From positions 1 to 64,000 of the forward strand of contig NZ_JAKILB010000016.1 of assembly GCF_023283895.1 (NCBI RefSeq): DNA of 64,000 nucleotides, given 5' to 3'. Shown piece after piece: positions 1-8,967 of this stretch. The stretch is from Shewanella pneumatophori. GTDB taxonomy: Bacteria; Pseudomonadota; Gammaproteobacteria; Enterobacterales; Shewanellaceae. The position numbers were made by a program, and so were the translations under genes. The notes under the pieces were generated by a model. The model worked only from the letters and a program-made list of their open reading frames with translations. It had not been told where the DNA came from and made no database searches. Within the stretch, counting starts at the first letter, position 1. The number at the start of each line of letters is the position of its first letter.

Positions 1-479
1 ACAATACAAAACGGGGTCATAGTTATAATAACTACATGACACCAACAGCAGCTGAGATGGCCGCGTAAATACGCATCCCCTGTTGGTGTACAGTTTTAGT
101 TGACCACATCATTTCCCCATCGGAGTTGCCGAGGGTCATTGAAGATAAATCGTGTGAGCGAGTCATGGATGACCAGGTAACCTTAGTAGAGCCATGGATG
201 GCGGTTCTGAGGCGATAGCGATTTTCGAAAATGACTGAGGGTCAACAACTTCGTCGGGGCGGCTGGGGAGATGCAAGAGGGGGTAGCTGTTGACCCCTTC
301 TTGCCCGTGTGTGAGCTGGAAGCTCACGACTTTAGTCAGGCGTAGCCTGATATGTGGCAAAGCCACGACCCTTTACAAACGAAGTTTGGTTGCTAATAAC
401 AAGTCACCATTTCTACATTAAGCAAACCACCAAACTTTAGCTAAACTAAAATCAATACATAAAACAAAAGGATTTGTTT
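1..479. repeat. Non-coding segment packed with inverted repeats
   Basis: I see no convincing gene here. The stretch holds many short inverted repeats: CACCAACAG (40-48) with CTGTTGGTG (80-88), enclosing GCGT-AAAT-ACGC (63-74); GGGTCAACA (239-247) with TGTTGACCC (288-296); then tandem tight hairpins GTGAGCT-gga-AGCTCAC (311-327), GAC-ttta-GTC (328-337), TCAGGC-gta-GCCTGA (336-350) and GTGGC-aaa-GCCAC (354-366). The core CAGGCGTAGCCTG recurs on the minus strand at the other end of the window (63966-63978). This density suits a dispersed REP-like element or a structured RNA; which of the two cannot be decided from sequence alone. Confidence 0.55.
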
Positions 480-2000
480 ATGCCCATCGCCTGCGTCGCG
501 ACCCGTGCCAGTCATGGCGTCGAAGCTCCACCAGTACAAGTTGAAGTCCATCTAAGCAACGGTTTACCCGCATTTAATTTAGTTGGACTGCCCGAGGCTT
601 CAGTCAAGGAAGCAAAAGAAAGAGTTCGCAGTGCTCTCATCAACGCGGGTTTTGAGTTTCCAATGCGCCGCATCACAGTAAACCTTGCTCCGGCAGATCT
701 TCCTAAACAAGGCGGACGATACGACCTTCCTATTGCCATAGGCATCCTTGCGGCTTCAAAGCAAATTCCACTCGATTCAATTAAACATCATGAGTTTGTT
801 GGTGAGCTGGCTCTTTCAGGACAAATTCGATTTTGTCAGGGACTACTGCCAGTTATTGTTGATGCCAGCAAGCAAAACAGCATTTTAGTATTGCCGACTG
901 AAAACAGAGAAGATGCTGAATTAGTAGGATTTGAGCGAGTGCGCTTTGCCACGCACTTACACTCTTTAGCAGCATATTTACATGGTCAGTCTAGCCTACC
1001 AAGCATTGACCCCAGTTTAGAGTGGTTACAGCCTGATGATACAACCCAGCAATCTTGTATGAGTGAAGTTATTGGTCAGCATCAAGCTAAACAAGCATTA
1101 GAAATTGCCGCTGCAGGTAACCACAACTTACTAATGCTTGGGCCACCTGGCACAGGTAAAACTATGCTAGCTAGCCGAATAATGAAGTTACTTCCACGTC
1201 TTGCTTACAACGAAGCATTAGAGGTTGCAGCTATTCACTCCGTTGCAGGTCACAATATCAAACCGGTTAACTTCTATCAGCGACCCTTCCGTAGTCCACA
1301 CCATACTTGCTCAGCAATTTCATTAGTAGGTGGCGGTGCACAACCAAAACCTGGCGAGATATCGCTTGCCCATCGTGGAGTGCTATTTCTTGATGAAGTT
1401 GCCGAATTTCCACGAAAAGTCTTAGATTGCTTACGCGAACCAATGGAAACTGGAGAGGTCAGTATTTCTCGTGCAGCAGCTAAACTTACTTTTTCTAGTC
1501 GTTTTCAATTGATAGCTGCAATGAATCCCAGCCCATGTGGTGATGCCGACAATGGTCGCTCAACACCAGAGCAGATCCAACGTTATTTATCTAAGCTATC
1601 AGGACCATTTCTAGACCGCTTTGATCTCACCATTGATGTGCCAAAATTACCTTTAGGTGTACTTAATAATCAGGATCACCAAGCAGAAACCAGTGATGAA
1701 ATTGCCCAGCGAGTGAACTTAGCAAGAGAAAGACAGCTCGCTCGTTCAGGTGTGCTCAATTGCCAATTAAGTGGAAAACAATTAAAGCAAGACGGTAAAT
1801 TTAATGACAAAGACTTACTGTTTTTAGAGCAAAGTGTTAATCAACTTGGTTTATCTGTGCGCAGTTACCATCGGCTACAAAGAGTTGCTAGAACCATTGC
1901 CGACTTAAAATTAGAGGCCAATGTTAGTCGTAGCCATATAGCCCAAGCACTGGGTTATCGTGCAATGGATAGATTGCTAACGTCACTCTCAAAGCAATAA
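480..2000 (+). CDS. comM: ComM/YifB, Mg-chelatase-like AAA+ ATPase
   Basis: This 506-residue protein has the full YifB/ComM layout: an N-terminal ChlI/Lon-protease-like S5 fold (about residues 20-140), an AAA+ module with Walker A GPPGTGKT and Walker B GVLFLDEVAEF, and a C-terminal Mg-chelatase domain. In Vibrio, ComM is a hexameric helicase that drives branch migration when incoming DNA is integrated during natural transformation. I place the start at the ATG at 480 because AAAAGGA (466-472) lies 7 nt before it; an in-frame TTG at 474 would sit almost on top of that ribosome site. It stands alone, with non-coding DNA on both sides. The family assignment is secure; the role in this organism is inferred. 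Confidence 0.95.
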   Translation: MPIACVATRASHGVEAPPVQVEVHLSNGLPAFNLVGLPEASVKEAKERVRSALINAGFEFPMRRITVNLAPADLPKQGGRYDLPIAIGILAASKQIPLDSIKHHEFVGELALSGQIRFCQGLLPVIVDASKQNSILVLPTENREDAELVGFERVRFATHLHSLAAYLHGQSSLPSIDPSLEWLQPDDTTQQSCMSEVIGQHQAKQALEIAAAGNHNLLMLGPPGTGKTMLASRIMKLLPRLAYNEALEVAAIHSVAGHNIKPVNFYQRPFRSPHHTCSAISLVGGGAQPKPGEISLAHRGVLFLDEVAEFPRKVLDCLREPMETGEVSISRAAAKLTFSSRFQLIAAMNPSPCGDADNGRSTPEQIQRYLSKLSGPFLDRFDLTIDVPKLPLGVLNNQDHQAETSDEIAQRVNLARERQLARSGVLNCQLSGKQLKQDGKFNDKDLLFLEQSVNQLGLSVRSYHRLQRVARTIADLKLEANVSRSHIAQALGYRAMDRLLTSLSKQ

Positions 2001-2432
2001 CTAGGTGGCCTCTATAAATCCATGCAGTTTTTAGCCTGCCCAGCAAAAAGCAGATTTGAATCACAGTGCAGCAAGGTATAGGTGCGACTTGAGTGCGGTT
2101 TTTGTCAGCTTGGCTCGTCACTAATGCGCCGATATAAATTTGGAATGAAATAAGTTGTTAATCCATGCACAAATAAGTTGTATCAAAGCCAAGATTGCAG
2201 TAAATTCCGCCCGCTTTATTAACTCGATGATATTGAAGTTGCAAACATTCGTTTACTTCGTACATACCTAAGTACTTATTTAGCGCTCGCTATATTGTGG
2301 ATCTTCCTGATATTGGGAAGGTTAAATAGGCCTGTATTCTCCACGATGTATCTGTTTGATCGTCATCCCAGTTAGTGATTTATATGCTAGCGGCTATCAT
2401 TTTATTTTAATTTTAAACTTACCTTTACTAAC
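2001..2432. other. Intergenic, no gene seen
   Basis: No coding region or RNA gene was recognised. Only a weak hairpin is visible, CTTCC-tgatattg-GGAAG (2303-2320), without a T-run. The promoter of the EAL gene at 2433 presumably lies here, but no clear -35/-10 pair stands out. Confidence 0.4.
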
Positions 2433-3956
2433 ATGCCCAGCAAGTTCAAATATAATCAGCCTTACGCAATAAAGTCTTTCGCTACTGGACTAGTGTTCAT
2501 CAGCTTATTAGTCATCTCAATGGCATTAAGTCATTATCAACTTGCTAGCCAGCTTACCGATGTTGCGATTAAGCTAGATTCTGAATATCAGCAAAGACTG
2601 AAAATCGCCAAAGCTCAAATGACTGCTATCCAAGTCATGCTGCAAGAAGAGCAGAAAAGCTATTGCTCTGAAGAAACTATCTCTTTGCTTAAAAATAAGC
2701 TCTTTAAACAAAGTAATTTACCTGTGCCTTGGGTTAGGTTTAATGATGAAAATATCATTTGCTCAGCTATCGGCCGCTGGCCTGTACCAGAAGGTGGCAG
2801 GCTATTAAGTAAAGATATCGATGGCCACGGACTTTTTGAGGGCATGGATGCACGCACTTTTAATAAACAAAAGACAATCTATGCTAGCGCAACAAATAGC
2901 AGCACCAAAGTCTTTGTTCCTGTGCAATCTATCCAAGAAATCACCCAGATACTTTCAAATTGTAATGTATGTGGCGGAATTTATGTTCATATCAATGGCA
3001 TAGATTGGATCAACAATGATTATGAAAACGATGCATTTGTGCGTATTAACTACCAAGCTGAAAACTCCAATTTTAAGTACACCTTAACCGCTCATGAATC
3101 GGCGCGTAATCAACTATGGCTTACGATTTTTTTAATACTGCTTTTACCCACTGCAGCATTAGCTTGGTTAAGCTTCGTATGCAGAGAAGCTATTATTAAA
3201 GCCTATTGGCATCAAAAGTTTACTCGAGCATTAAAAAATGAAGCATTTCATTTGGCTTACCAGCCAATCATCGATACTGATAAAGCGCGGGTCTATAGTG
3301 TTGAAGCATTAATTAGATGGCGCAATAAAAATGGCAGTTATCGAGAAACCAACAGCTTTATTCGCTACCTTGAACAAGATCTGCTAATGCCAAAAATCAC
3401 CAAATGGATGATTAAAACTGCGCTCAATGAAATGAAATCACTATTGATGAGTGAGCAGATCCAAAAGTGCAGCATTAACATTAGTGCTAAGCAAATCGAA
3501 GATGGTGAGCTACTCAGCTATTTACAACATTTAGCTAATAACGGTTATCCGTTAAACCGATTATGTTTTGAGCTAACTGAGCGGCAACCCATTTTATCTT
3601 GGCAAGCAATGCGGGATTTTATTGCAGGCTGTAAACAGCTAGGCTGCTTAGTGAAATTGGATGATGTTGGCACTGGATATGGTGGAGGGTTAGTTCTGCA
3701 GCAACTTGAATTCGACTACCTTAAAATTGATAAAGCCTTTATCAAGATACTTACAGAAGCTTCTAGCCAGCCTTTTTTACTGCGCTCGTATATTGCAATA
3801 GCGGAAGAAATGGATATTAAGCTCATTGCTGAAGGGGTAGAAACAACTGCTCAAGCAGAACACCTAAAACAACTTGGCATTCATTTACATCAGGGCTGGC
3901 TCTACTCAAAAGCTTTACCCGCTGATGAGTTAAGACGTTATATTCTTAATTTTTAA
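2433..3956 (+). CDS. CSS-motif EAL-domain c-di-GMP phosphodiesterase
   Basis: This 507-residue inner-membrane protein has TM1 (about 15-35), a periplasmic CSS-motif domain, TM2 (about 225-250) and a cytoplasmic EAL domain (about 265-505). The EAL signature residues are intact: EALIRW, SINIS, ELTER, DDVGTGYGG, LKIDK, AEGVET and HQGW. It should therefore hydrolyse c-di-GMP. The periplasmic part carries CSE and ENIICS cysteines, as in E. coli PdeC-type proteins, where DsbA-made disulfides control activity and proteolysis. It also has an extra CNVC pair. It is monocistronic. The catalytic prediction is firm; the redox sensing is inferred from the family. Confidence 0.88.
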   Translation: MPSKFKYNQPYAIKSFATGLVFISLLVISMALSHYQLASQLTDVAIKLDSEYQQRLKIAKAQMTAIQVMLQEEQKSYCSEETISLLKNKLFKQSNLPVPWVRFNDENIICSAIGRWPVPEGGRLLSKDIDGHGLFEGMDARTFNKQKTIYASATNSSTKVFVPVQSIQEITQILSNCNVCGGIYVHINGIDWINNDYENDAFVRINYQAENSNFKYTLTAHESARNQLWLTIFLILLLPTAALAWLSFVCREAIIKAYWHQKFTRALKNEAFHLAYQPIIDTDKARVYSVEALIRWRNKNGSYRETNSFIRYLEQDLLMPKITKWMIKTALNEMKSLLMSEQIQKCSINISAKQIEDGELLSYLQHLANNGYPLNRLCFELTERQPILSWQAMRDFIAGCKQLGCLVKLDDVGTGYGGGLVLQQLEFDYLKIDKAFIKILTEASSQPFLLRSYIAIAEEMDIKLIAEGVETTAQAEHLKQLGIHLHQGWLYSKALPADELRRYILNF

Positions 3957-3962
3957 ACTCCG

Positions 3963-3987
3963 TTTGCCCCGCTAATTGCGGGGCAAA
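3963..3987 (+). terminator. Possible terminator hairpin after EAL gene
   Basis: A perfect 10-bp stem TTTGCCCCGC-taatt-GCGGGGCAAA starts 6 nt after the stop codon of the EAL gene. It is strong and well placed, but no run of T follows, so it may be a factor-independent terminator of low efficiency or an mRNA 3' end stabiliser. Confidence 0.5.
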
Positions 3988-4165
3988 AATTAGCGAGTAC
4001 CTCCCAATTATCCAAACGCTCAGCCTCAAATTTTCGGAAAGTTTCAACATTTCCTCTACTGACTAGCAATAACAAATTAGTAAAAGCGCAAAATTTAACA
4101 TCTAGATTGAGACAAATCCTGACAACTAGTACTATAGGTCTCCAAATTTTTTATTGAGGTTATGA

Positions 4166-5068
4166 ATGGACGCAATAGTGTCATGCATAAGGGGCAGCTT
4201 GGCTTTTTGCTGTTATTTCATTAATACCCTATTTTGGGTCTTCCCTATTTTTATTATGAGCTTTTTTAAACTCATCCCCTTGTCAGTGACCCGTGTTATT
4301 TGCACCCACTTTCTCGATTTCTGTGCAAGCGCTTGGATTAGTATTAACAATATCATTGAAAATACCCTACACCCTTTTAAGCTGACTATTGAAGGCGATA
4401 CTGAGCTGTCTACCAAAGAATGGTATATGGTTATCGCGAATCATCAGTCTTGGGTAGATATTCTCATTCTGCAACGCGTATTAAACCGAAAAATTCCCTT
4501 CTTAAAGTTTTTCCTTAAACAAGAGCTGATTTATGTACCGGTTCTCGGTTTAGCTTGGTGGGCTTTAGATTTTCCGTTTATGCGCCGCTACAGCAATGCT
4601 CAACTAAAACGCAACCCTAAACTACGCGGTAAAGATATCGAAATAACCCGGAAAGCTTGCGCTAAGTTCAAGAGTAAGCCCGTTAGTGTTATGAATTTTG
4701 TTGAAGGTACACGCTTTAATTCAATCAAACACAGTAAGCAAAGCTCCCCTTATAATCACTTATTAAAACCTAAAGCTGGCGGCATGGCTTTTGCGCTATC
4801 AGCCATGGGGGAACACATAGATAAGCTGGTTGATGTTTCAATCTTTTATCCAGGCAAAGTCCCCTCTTATTGGGATTTCATAAGTGGCCAAGTGAAAGAA
4901 GTAAAGGTACATATCCGGATTAGTAAGATTGGTGACGAGTTACGCGGTGACTATTTAAAAGATCGCCAGTTTAAGATCCACTTCCAAGAACAACTTAACC
5001 TCATTTGGCAGCAAAAAGACCAAGTGCTAACCGAGTTTGCACAGACAAACCATCGAGAAGAGGCATAA
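4166..5068 (+). CDS. PlsC-family lysophospholipid acyltransferase, YihG-like (copy 1)
   Basis: This 300-residue membrane acyltransferase has an N-terminal hydrophobic segment (about 10-40). It carries the LPLAT signatures NHQSWVD (H-x4-D, catalytic) and FVEGTRF (EGTR, phosphate binding). Length and motifs fit E. coli YihG, which acylates 1-acyl-glycerol-3-phosphate and shifts membrane fatty-acid composition. The ATG at 4166 is preferred over the out-of-frame ATG at 4162, with GAGG 6 nt upstream. It ends 8 nt before a second paralogous acyltransferase, so the two are probably cotranscribed. Acyl-chain specificity cannot be read from sequence. Confidence 0.85.
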   Translation: MDAIVSCIRGSLAFCCYFINTLFWVFPIFIMSFFKLIPLSVTRVICTHFLDFCASAWISINNIIENTLHPFKLTIEGDTELSTKEWYMVIANHQSWVDILILQRVLNRKIPFLKFFLKQELIYVPVLGLAWWALDFPFMRRYSNAQLKRNPKLRGKDIEITRKACAKFKSKPVSVMNFVEGTRFNSIKHSKQSSPYNHLLKPKAGGMAFALSAMGEHIDKLVDVSIFYPGKVPSYWDFISGQVKEVKVHIRISKIGDELRGDYLKDRQFKIHFQEQLNLIWQQKDQVLTEFAQTNHREEA

Positions 5069-5075
5069 GCGCACA

Positions 5076-6026
5076 ATGTTGAACTTTTTACCTGGTTCTA
5101 TTTTATATTTTTTAAGCACCACCTTGCTGATAATTAACACTGTGATTTGGGCTTCATTAATAAGTGTGGGGGGCATCATTAAGTTACTGGTACCCTTCAC
5201 CCCAGCTCGTAATGGTTTAACCCACATTATGAATCGCTTTATGTGGGCCTGGGCCACCTGTAATGGTGGGATATTGTATCTGCTTGCCGATATTGAATGG
5301 GATATCGAAGGACTAGATAACCTCGATAAAAACAGTTGGTACCTGTTGATCAGTAACCACTTAAGTGGTTTTGATATCGCGGCGCAAACTTACGTATTAA
5401 GAAACCACATTCCTATGCTGAAGTTCTTTTTAAAAAAAGAGCTGATGTATGTGCCCTTTTTAGGCCTAGGATGTTGGGCACTAGATATGCCGTTTATGAC
5501 TCGTACCAGCCCTGCAAAATTAAAGAAAAACCCGAAACTAAAAGGTAAAGACTTAGATACAACTCGTCGAGCTTGTGAGAAGTTTCGCGGCATGCCAACT
5601 TCTATTATCAACTATGTTGAAGGCAGTCGTTTCACTGAAGATAAGCGGGTTCGTCAAGACTCTCCATATCGTTACTTATTACGACCAAAGGCGGGCGGAA
5701 TTGCCTTTGCGCTATCAGCAATGGGGGAGCAGTTTACCAACCTATTGGATGTCACTGTGTTGTATCCAGAGGTCTTTAAAAAAGATGCGCTATACGAAGT
5801 GATGCATGGCCGCATGAAAAAGATTGTAGTTCGCGTAAAAGTGTTGCCTGTACCTGAAGTTGATAATAAACGTTATTTTTCAGAAGCAGCTTATCGTGTA
5901 GATTTCCAACGCTGGCTTAATGAGATTTGGGAAAGAAAAGATGAAGAGATCCATCAATTAATGCTCAAACATAATTCAGCAAGTTCAGATATTAATCAAC
6001 AACATAATATTCACAGTAAGAGCTAA
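5076..6026 (+). CDS. PlsC-family lysophospholipid acyltransferase, YihG-like (copy 2)
   Basis: This 316-residue paralogue of the preceding gene has an N-terminal membrane segment, catalytic NHLSGFD (H-x4-D) and NYVEGSRF (EGSR). The two proteins also share the blocks FMRR/TRT and RPKAGG-AFALSAMGE, so they arose by tandem duplication. I chose the ATG at 5076; an in-frame TTG at 5037 lies inside the previous gene and has no ribosome site, while GAGAAGAGG lies 12 nt before the ATG. A strong terminator follows at 6052. A division of labour by acyl chain or temperature is plausible in a marine bacterium, but this is inference. Confidence 0.83.
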   Translation: MLNFLPGSILYFLSTTLLIINTVIWASLISVGGIIKLLVPFTPARNGLTHIMNRFMWAWATCNGGILYLLADIEWDIEGLDNLDKNSWYLLISNHLSGFDIAAQTYVLRNHIPMLKFFLKKELMYVPFLGLGCWALDMPFMTRTSPAKLKKNPKLKGKDLDTTRRACEKFRGMPTSIINYVEGSRFTEDKRVRQDSPYRYLLRPKAGGIAFALSAMGEQFTNLLDVTVLYPEVFKKDALYEVMHGRMKKIVVRVKVLPVPEVDNKRYFSEAAYRVDFQRWLNEIWERKDEEIHQLMLKHNSASSDINQQHNIHSKS

Positions 6027-6051
6027 CCAGCAGCTATCTAATAATTAACCA

Positions 6052-6078
6052 AAAAAGCAGCGAATACCGCTGCTTTTT
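6052..6078 (+). terminator. Intrinsic terminator of the acyltransferase pair
   Basis: An 11-bp stem AAAAAGCAGCG-aatac-CGCTGCTTTTT ends in a T-run 26 nt after the stop codon of the second acyltransferase. The rest of the 6027-6338 gap holds no recognised gene. Confidence 0.85.
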
Positions 6079-6338
6079 ATCTCCCTCAACAATAAACGTC
6101 AACAATCTGCCATATACCCCATCTAGTATAAAAAACTAAGCTACGCAGTAAGTACACAAACTTACTCCAACAAGAAACCAAATGGCACTCTTTAGTTCGA
6201 CTAAATCTCCTCTGAAAAACACAATGAACATCACCAAACATACAGTTCGGTTTATAAGTCAAATGTTTGACTAGACTTAGTCAACTCTTACCTATACCTT
6301 ACACTCGGAGTTAACACGATTTAACAAGGACAACACAA

Positions 6339-6740
6339 GTGTATCAGTTAGGTGAGTATTTAAATATATTAAAGGCGTTAGCCATAATATTAGTCGCTAG
6401 TGGGTGCACAAGTAGCCCGATGAGCCATTACATTGGCAATCAACCTATTGAAGTCAATAGCAGTGAAGTTGCTTTTTACTGGTTCCCCAAAAACAATTTG
6501 ATTGATTGGCAAAATGTTGTCAGTCCCCAAAAGACTGCGCAACAAACTAAATCACCATACAAAATATCCTTTATCATTAATGAGGATGGATACATGAGCC
6601 AAGTTAATGTAACGAACACCATAAATGGCGAAACAATTGACGCTGAAGCTTTAAAACAATTTGAGGCATATCAATTTAATCCCGCACCTCAAAATTTCCA
6701 AAATCAAGCAGTAAAAGTCAGCACAACAGTAAGCCTTTAA
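6339..6740 (+). CDS. Small lipoprotein with TonB-C-like domain
   Basis: This 133-residue protein starts with GTG at 6339, supported by AAGGA 8 nt upstream. It has a lipoprotein signal with lipobox LVASGC around residue 23. Its C-terminal half (about 70-133) resembles a TonB C-terminal fold: ISFIINEDG, then DAEALKQFEAYQFNPA and a final VKVSTTVSL strand, as in small periplasmic TonB-like proteins. No proline-rich linker or ExbB/ExbD neighbour is present, so it is not a functional TonB in the usual sense. It converges on ilvE. Function unknown. Confidence 0.65.
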   Translation: MYQLGEYLNILKALAIILVASGCTSSPMSHYIGNQPIEVNSSEVAFYWFPKNNLIDWQNVVSPQKTAQQTKSPYKISFIINEDGYMSQVNVTNTINGETIDAEALKQFEAYQFNPAPQNFQNQAVKVSTTVSL

Positions 6741-6765
6741 ACGTACTATTTACAGGCATAAAAAA

Positions 6766-6783
6766 GGCTCCTATTTAGGAGCC
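6766..6783 (-). terminator. Intrinsic terminator of ilvE
   Basis: The stem GGCTCC-tattta-GGAGCC is followed, on the minus strand, by a run of six T. It lies just after the ilvE stop codon and may also help to stop the converging plus-strand lipoprotein transcript. Confidence 0.8.
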
Positions 6784-6804
6784 AATTTAGTATCTAAGTC
6801 AAGA

Positions 6805-7896
6805 TCATACATGCACACGTTTAACGTGCTGCACCCAACCTTCAGGGCCTTGAAGCAGACCTTTTTGAATATCGGTTAACACTTTATAAATACGTTTTGT
6901 ATGTTCACCTACATTACCGTCACCAACCGTTATTACCCGGTTATCCTCAAAGATATAAGAGCCAACTGGAGATACAACAGCTGCTGTACCAAAGCCGCCA
7001 GCTTCAATAATCTTACCGGATTCAATGTCGCTAATGAACTGGTCTAGCATGACTGTTTCCTGACGCACTTCACAGCCCAATAGCTCACCTAAATCAAGAA
7101 TCGATTGCGAGGTAATCGACTTTAAAATAGTGTCGGTAAACTTAGGAATGATAATGCTGCCATCTTTAAGCACGTGGAAGTGGTTCATCGCTCCCACCTC
7201 TTCAATCTGCTTGTTATTCGCATCTAAATACAATACTTGAGCAGCACCATATTCAGCAGCAGCCTTACCCGCTTTTAGTGATGCCGCATAGTTACCAGCA
7301 GCTTTAGATGCGCCTGTACCGCCAGATACTGCACGGTGAAAACGCTCGCTAATCAGCAAACGAATCGCTTTATCAAAACCATCGCTATAATAAGGGCCAC
7401 TTGGGCTTAACATTACGCAGAAAGTATATTGTTCACTTGGGCTTACAGATAAGCGATCTTCAGTGGCAAAAATAAACGGACGAATATAAAGGCATGCGCC
7501 CTCTTGCATCGGGAACCATAGACGATCAACATCGATCAATGCGTTAATCGCATCAATTTGCATTTGTTCAGGTAAGGCTGGAATACAAAGGATATCTGCT
7601 GAACGGTTAAGGCGCTCGGCATTTTTATCGATTCGGAAGGTATAAATTTCGCCATCATCATGCTGAAAAGCTTTAGCCCCTTCAAACACTGATTGACCAT
7701 AATGCAGCGCGATTGCCCCCGGTGCCACTTCAAATGGACCATAAGGAACTATACGCGGATCACACCACTCACCATCTCGATAATCCATCAAAAACATGTG
7801 GTCTGTTCTGAGGTTGCCAAAACCAACATTCGTTGTAGGGTTAAACTGTTCGCTTCGGCGCTCTAACGCAGGTTTTAAATTATAAGTTATTTGCAT
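6805..7896 (-). CDS. ilvE: Branched-chain amino-acid aminotransferase (class IV, BCAT type II)
   Basis: This 363-residue PLP enzyme transaminates leucine, isoleucine and valine with 2-oxoglutarate in the cytoplasm. It has the long, eukaryote-like BCAT form: PGAIALHYGQSVFEGAKAF, the catalytic-lysine region GTGASKAAGNYAASL (Schiff-base lysine near residue 200) and EEVGAMNHFHV. The family is normally about 355-370 residues, so it is full length. It is monocistronic, with its own terminator downstream and a divergent-free upstream gap of 120 nt. Confidence 0.93.
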   Translation of the reverse strand: MQITYNLKPALERRSEQFNPTTNVGFGNLRTDHMFLMDYRDGEWCDPRIVPYGPFEVAPGAIALHYGQSVFEGAKAFQHDDGEIYTFRIDKNAERLNRSADILCIPALPEQMQIDAINALIDVDRLWFPMQEGACLYIRPFIFATEDRLSVSPSEQYTFCVMLSPSGPYYSDGFDKAIRLLISERFHRAVSGGTGASKAAGNYAASLKAGKAAAEYGAAQVLYLDANNKQIEEVGAMNHFHVLKDGSIIIPKFTDTILKSITSQSILDLGELLGCEVRQETVMLDQFISDIESGKIIEAGGFGTAAVVSPVGSYIFEDNRVITVGDGNVGEHTKRIYKVLTDIQKGLLQGPEGWVQHVKRVHV

Positions 7897-8016
7897 TGTA
7901 TACCACCTTGATTACTGACTGAGCAGCCTATCAGTGGTCATAAAAAAGTCAAGTAAAACGGGGGTTAGCTAAAGATCCATCAACTAAACTCGATGCTTTA
8001 AAGCAAACTCAATCAA

Positions 8017-8778
8017 CTATTCTTTTCTACAGTCAAAACATTTACCGATAGCTAAACATGAGTCACAGCTACGAATATTTCCCCGACTTTTATCTAAGAA
8101 AACACTAATCTGCCCTGACAAACTCTGCATCATCTCCCGAGTAATGGGCTCACGCCATTGGTAATGATTCATTAAGCGACTGATATGCCTATAGCCAACA
8201 TCATCATTTGCAATAAAGTATTGCTCATCCATTAGTCGACTTTCAAAAGACGAGGTTGCTCCAGCAAGAAAAAAGTAAAGCGCCTGACTTAAGTCATCAA
8301 TTTCCAGCGAAGTGGCCTTTAGCTCGCCTTTTTTAACAGCCTCTTCTAAAGGACTTTTCACTCTACTCCAAAATAGGTTTACCCGACTCCTTAGAATCTC
8401 CACCTTCTCGGAACTCGCCAATTGCCAAAACATACTATTAATTGCCACAACTCTAAGAATATTAAAAATCGGACTGCGCTTTACCACTTCAAAAGTAAAG
8501 AGGATCGGTAGCACAGCTTGTTCTCGGATATTCAAATCAGGATTTTCATCAATAAACACCGGGATCTGGCTTGATGTAGTGTTCCTTAAGAATAGGCAAA
8601 CCAATACATCTTCTTTTGACTCAAAATATTTATACAGAGTATTAGTTGAGCAGCCTGCACCTTTAGCTATTTGAGCGAACCGAAAAGATACAACCCCCTG
8701 TTCATCTATCAATTTTTCGGCTACATCTAACAATTGATTACAGCGAATAGCATCTAAATTTCTACCTGGGCACTGCAT
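8017..8778 (-). CDS. TetR-family regulator with cysteine-rich tail (copy 1)
   Basis: This 253-residue protein has an N-terminal TetR helix-turn-helix (about residues 12-58: VSFRFAQIAKGAGCSTNTLYKYF) and a helical ligand domain. It ends in a cysteine cluster CDSCLAIGKCFDC (about 238-250), with another Cys near the N terminus (MQCP). It is divergent from a flavoprotein reductase gene 189 nt away. A paralogue with the same cysteine pattern (10922-11695) sits divergently to the second reductase. I infer that each controls its neighbouring reductase operon; the cysteines could bind metal or sense thiol or electrophile chemistry. The ligand is not known. Confidence 0.82.
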   Translation of the reverse strand: MQCPGRNLDAIRCNQLLDVAEKLIDEQGVVSFRFAQIAKGAGCSTNTLYKYFESKEDVLVCLFLRNTTSSQIPVFIDENPDLNIREQAVLPILFTFEVVKRSPIFNILRVVAINSMFWQLASSEKVEILRSRVNLFWSRVKSPLEEAVKKGELKATSLEIDDLSQALYFFLAGATSSFESRLMDEQYFIANDDVGYRHISRLMNHYQWREPITREMMQSLSGQISVFLDKSRGNIRSCDSCLAIGKCFDCRKE

Positions 8779-8897
8779 ATAAACACTCTCTTTATTCTCT
8801 CTATACTTTTGATACTAATGAGAAATATCGATATAGATACTCAGAAGAAAGATTTTCTTGAAGGCATCCACAAAAAACTTTCTCCCCCAATATAAAG

Positions 8898-8913
8898 TGT
8901 GATTTGACGCATA
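8898..8913 (+). promoter_or_regulatory. Weak CRP-like site upstream of reductase 1
   Basis: TGTGA-TTTGAC-GCATA has one perfect CRP half-site and a degenerate second half. It is 55 nt before the reductase start. The match alone is weak, but better CRP-like sites precede reductase 2 and the cupin gene. Confidence 0.25.
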
Positions 8914-8941
8914 TTTGAGCGTCAGCCTCAAGCTTATTGTG

Positions 8942-8960
8942 TCTCCAAGCTAAATGGAGA
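8942..8960 (+). promoter_or_regulatory. Hairpin covering the ribosome site of reductase 1
   Basis: TCTCCA (8942-8947) pairs perfectly with TGGAGA (8955-8960) across a 7-nt loop. The second arm contains the GGAGA Shine-Dalgarno of the flavoprotein gene starting at 8968, so the hairpin could lower or gate translation. Confidence 0.4.
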
Positions 8961-8967
8961 ATTAAAA

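Noticed and set aside
163..366. 67-codon minus-strand open frame at the left edge
   Set aside because: It lies wholly within stacked inverted repeats, has no ribosome site and encodes no recognisable protein.
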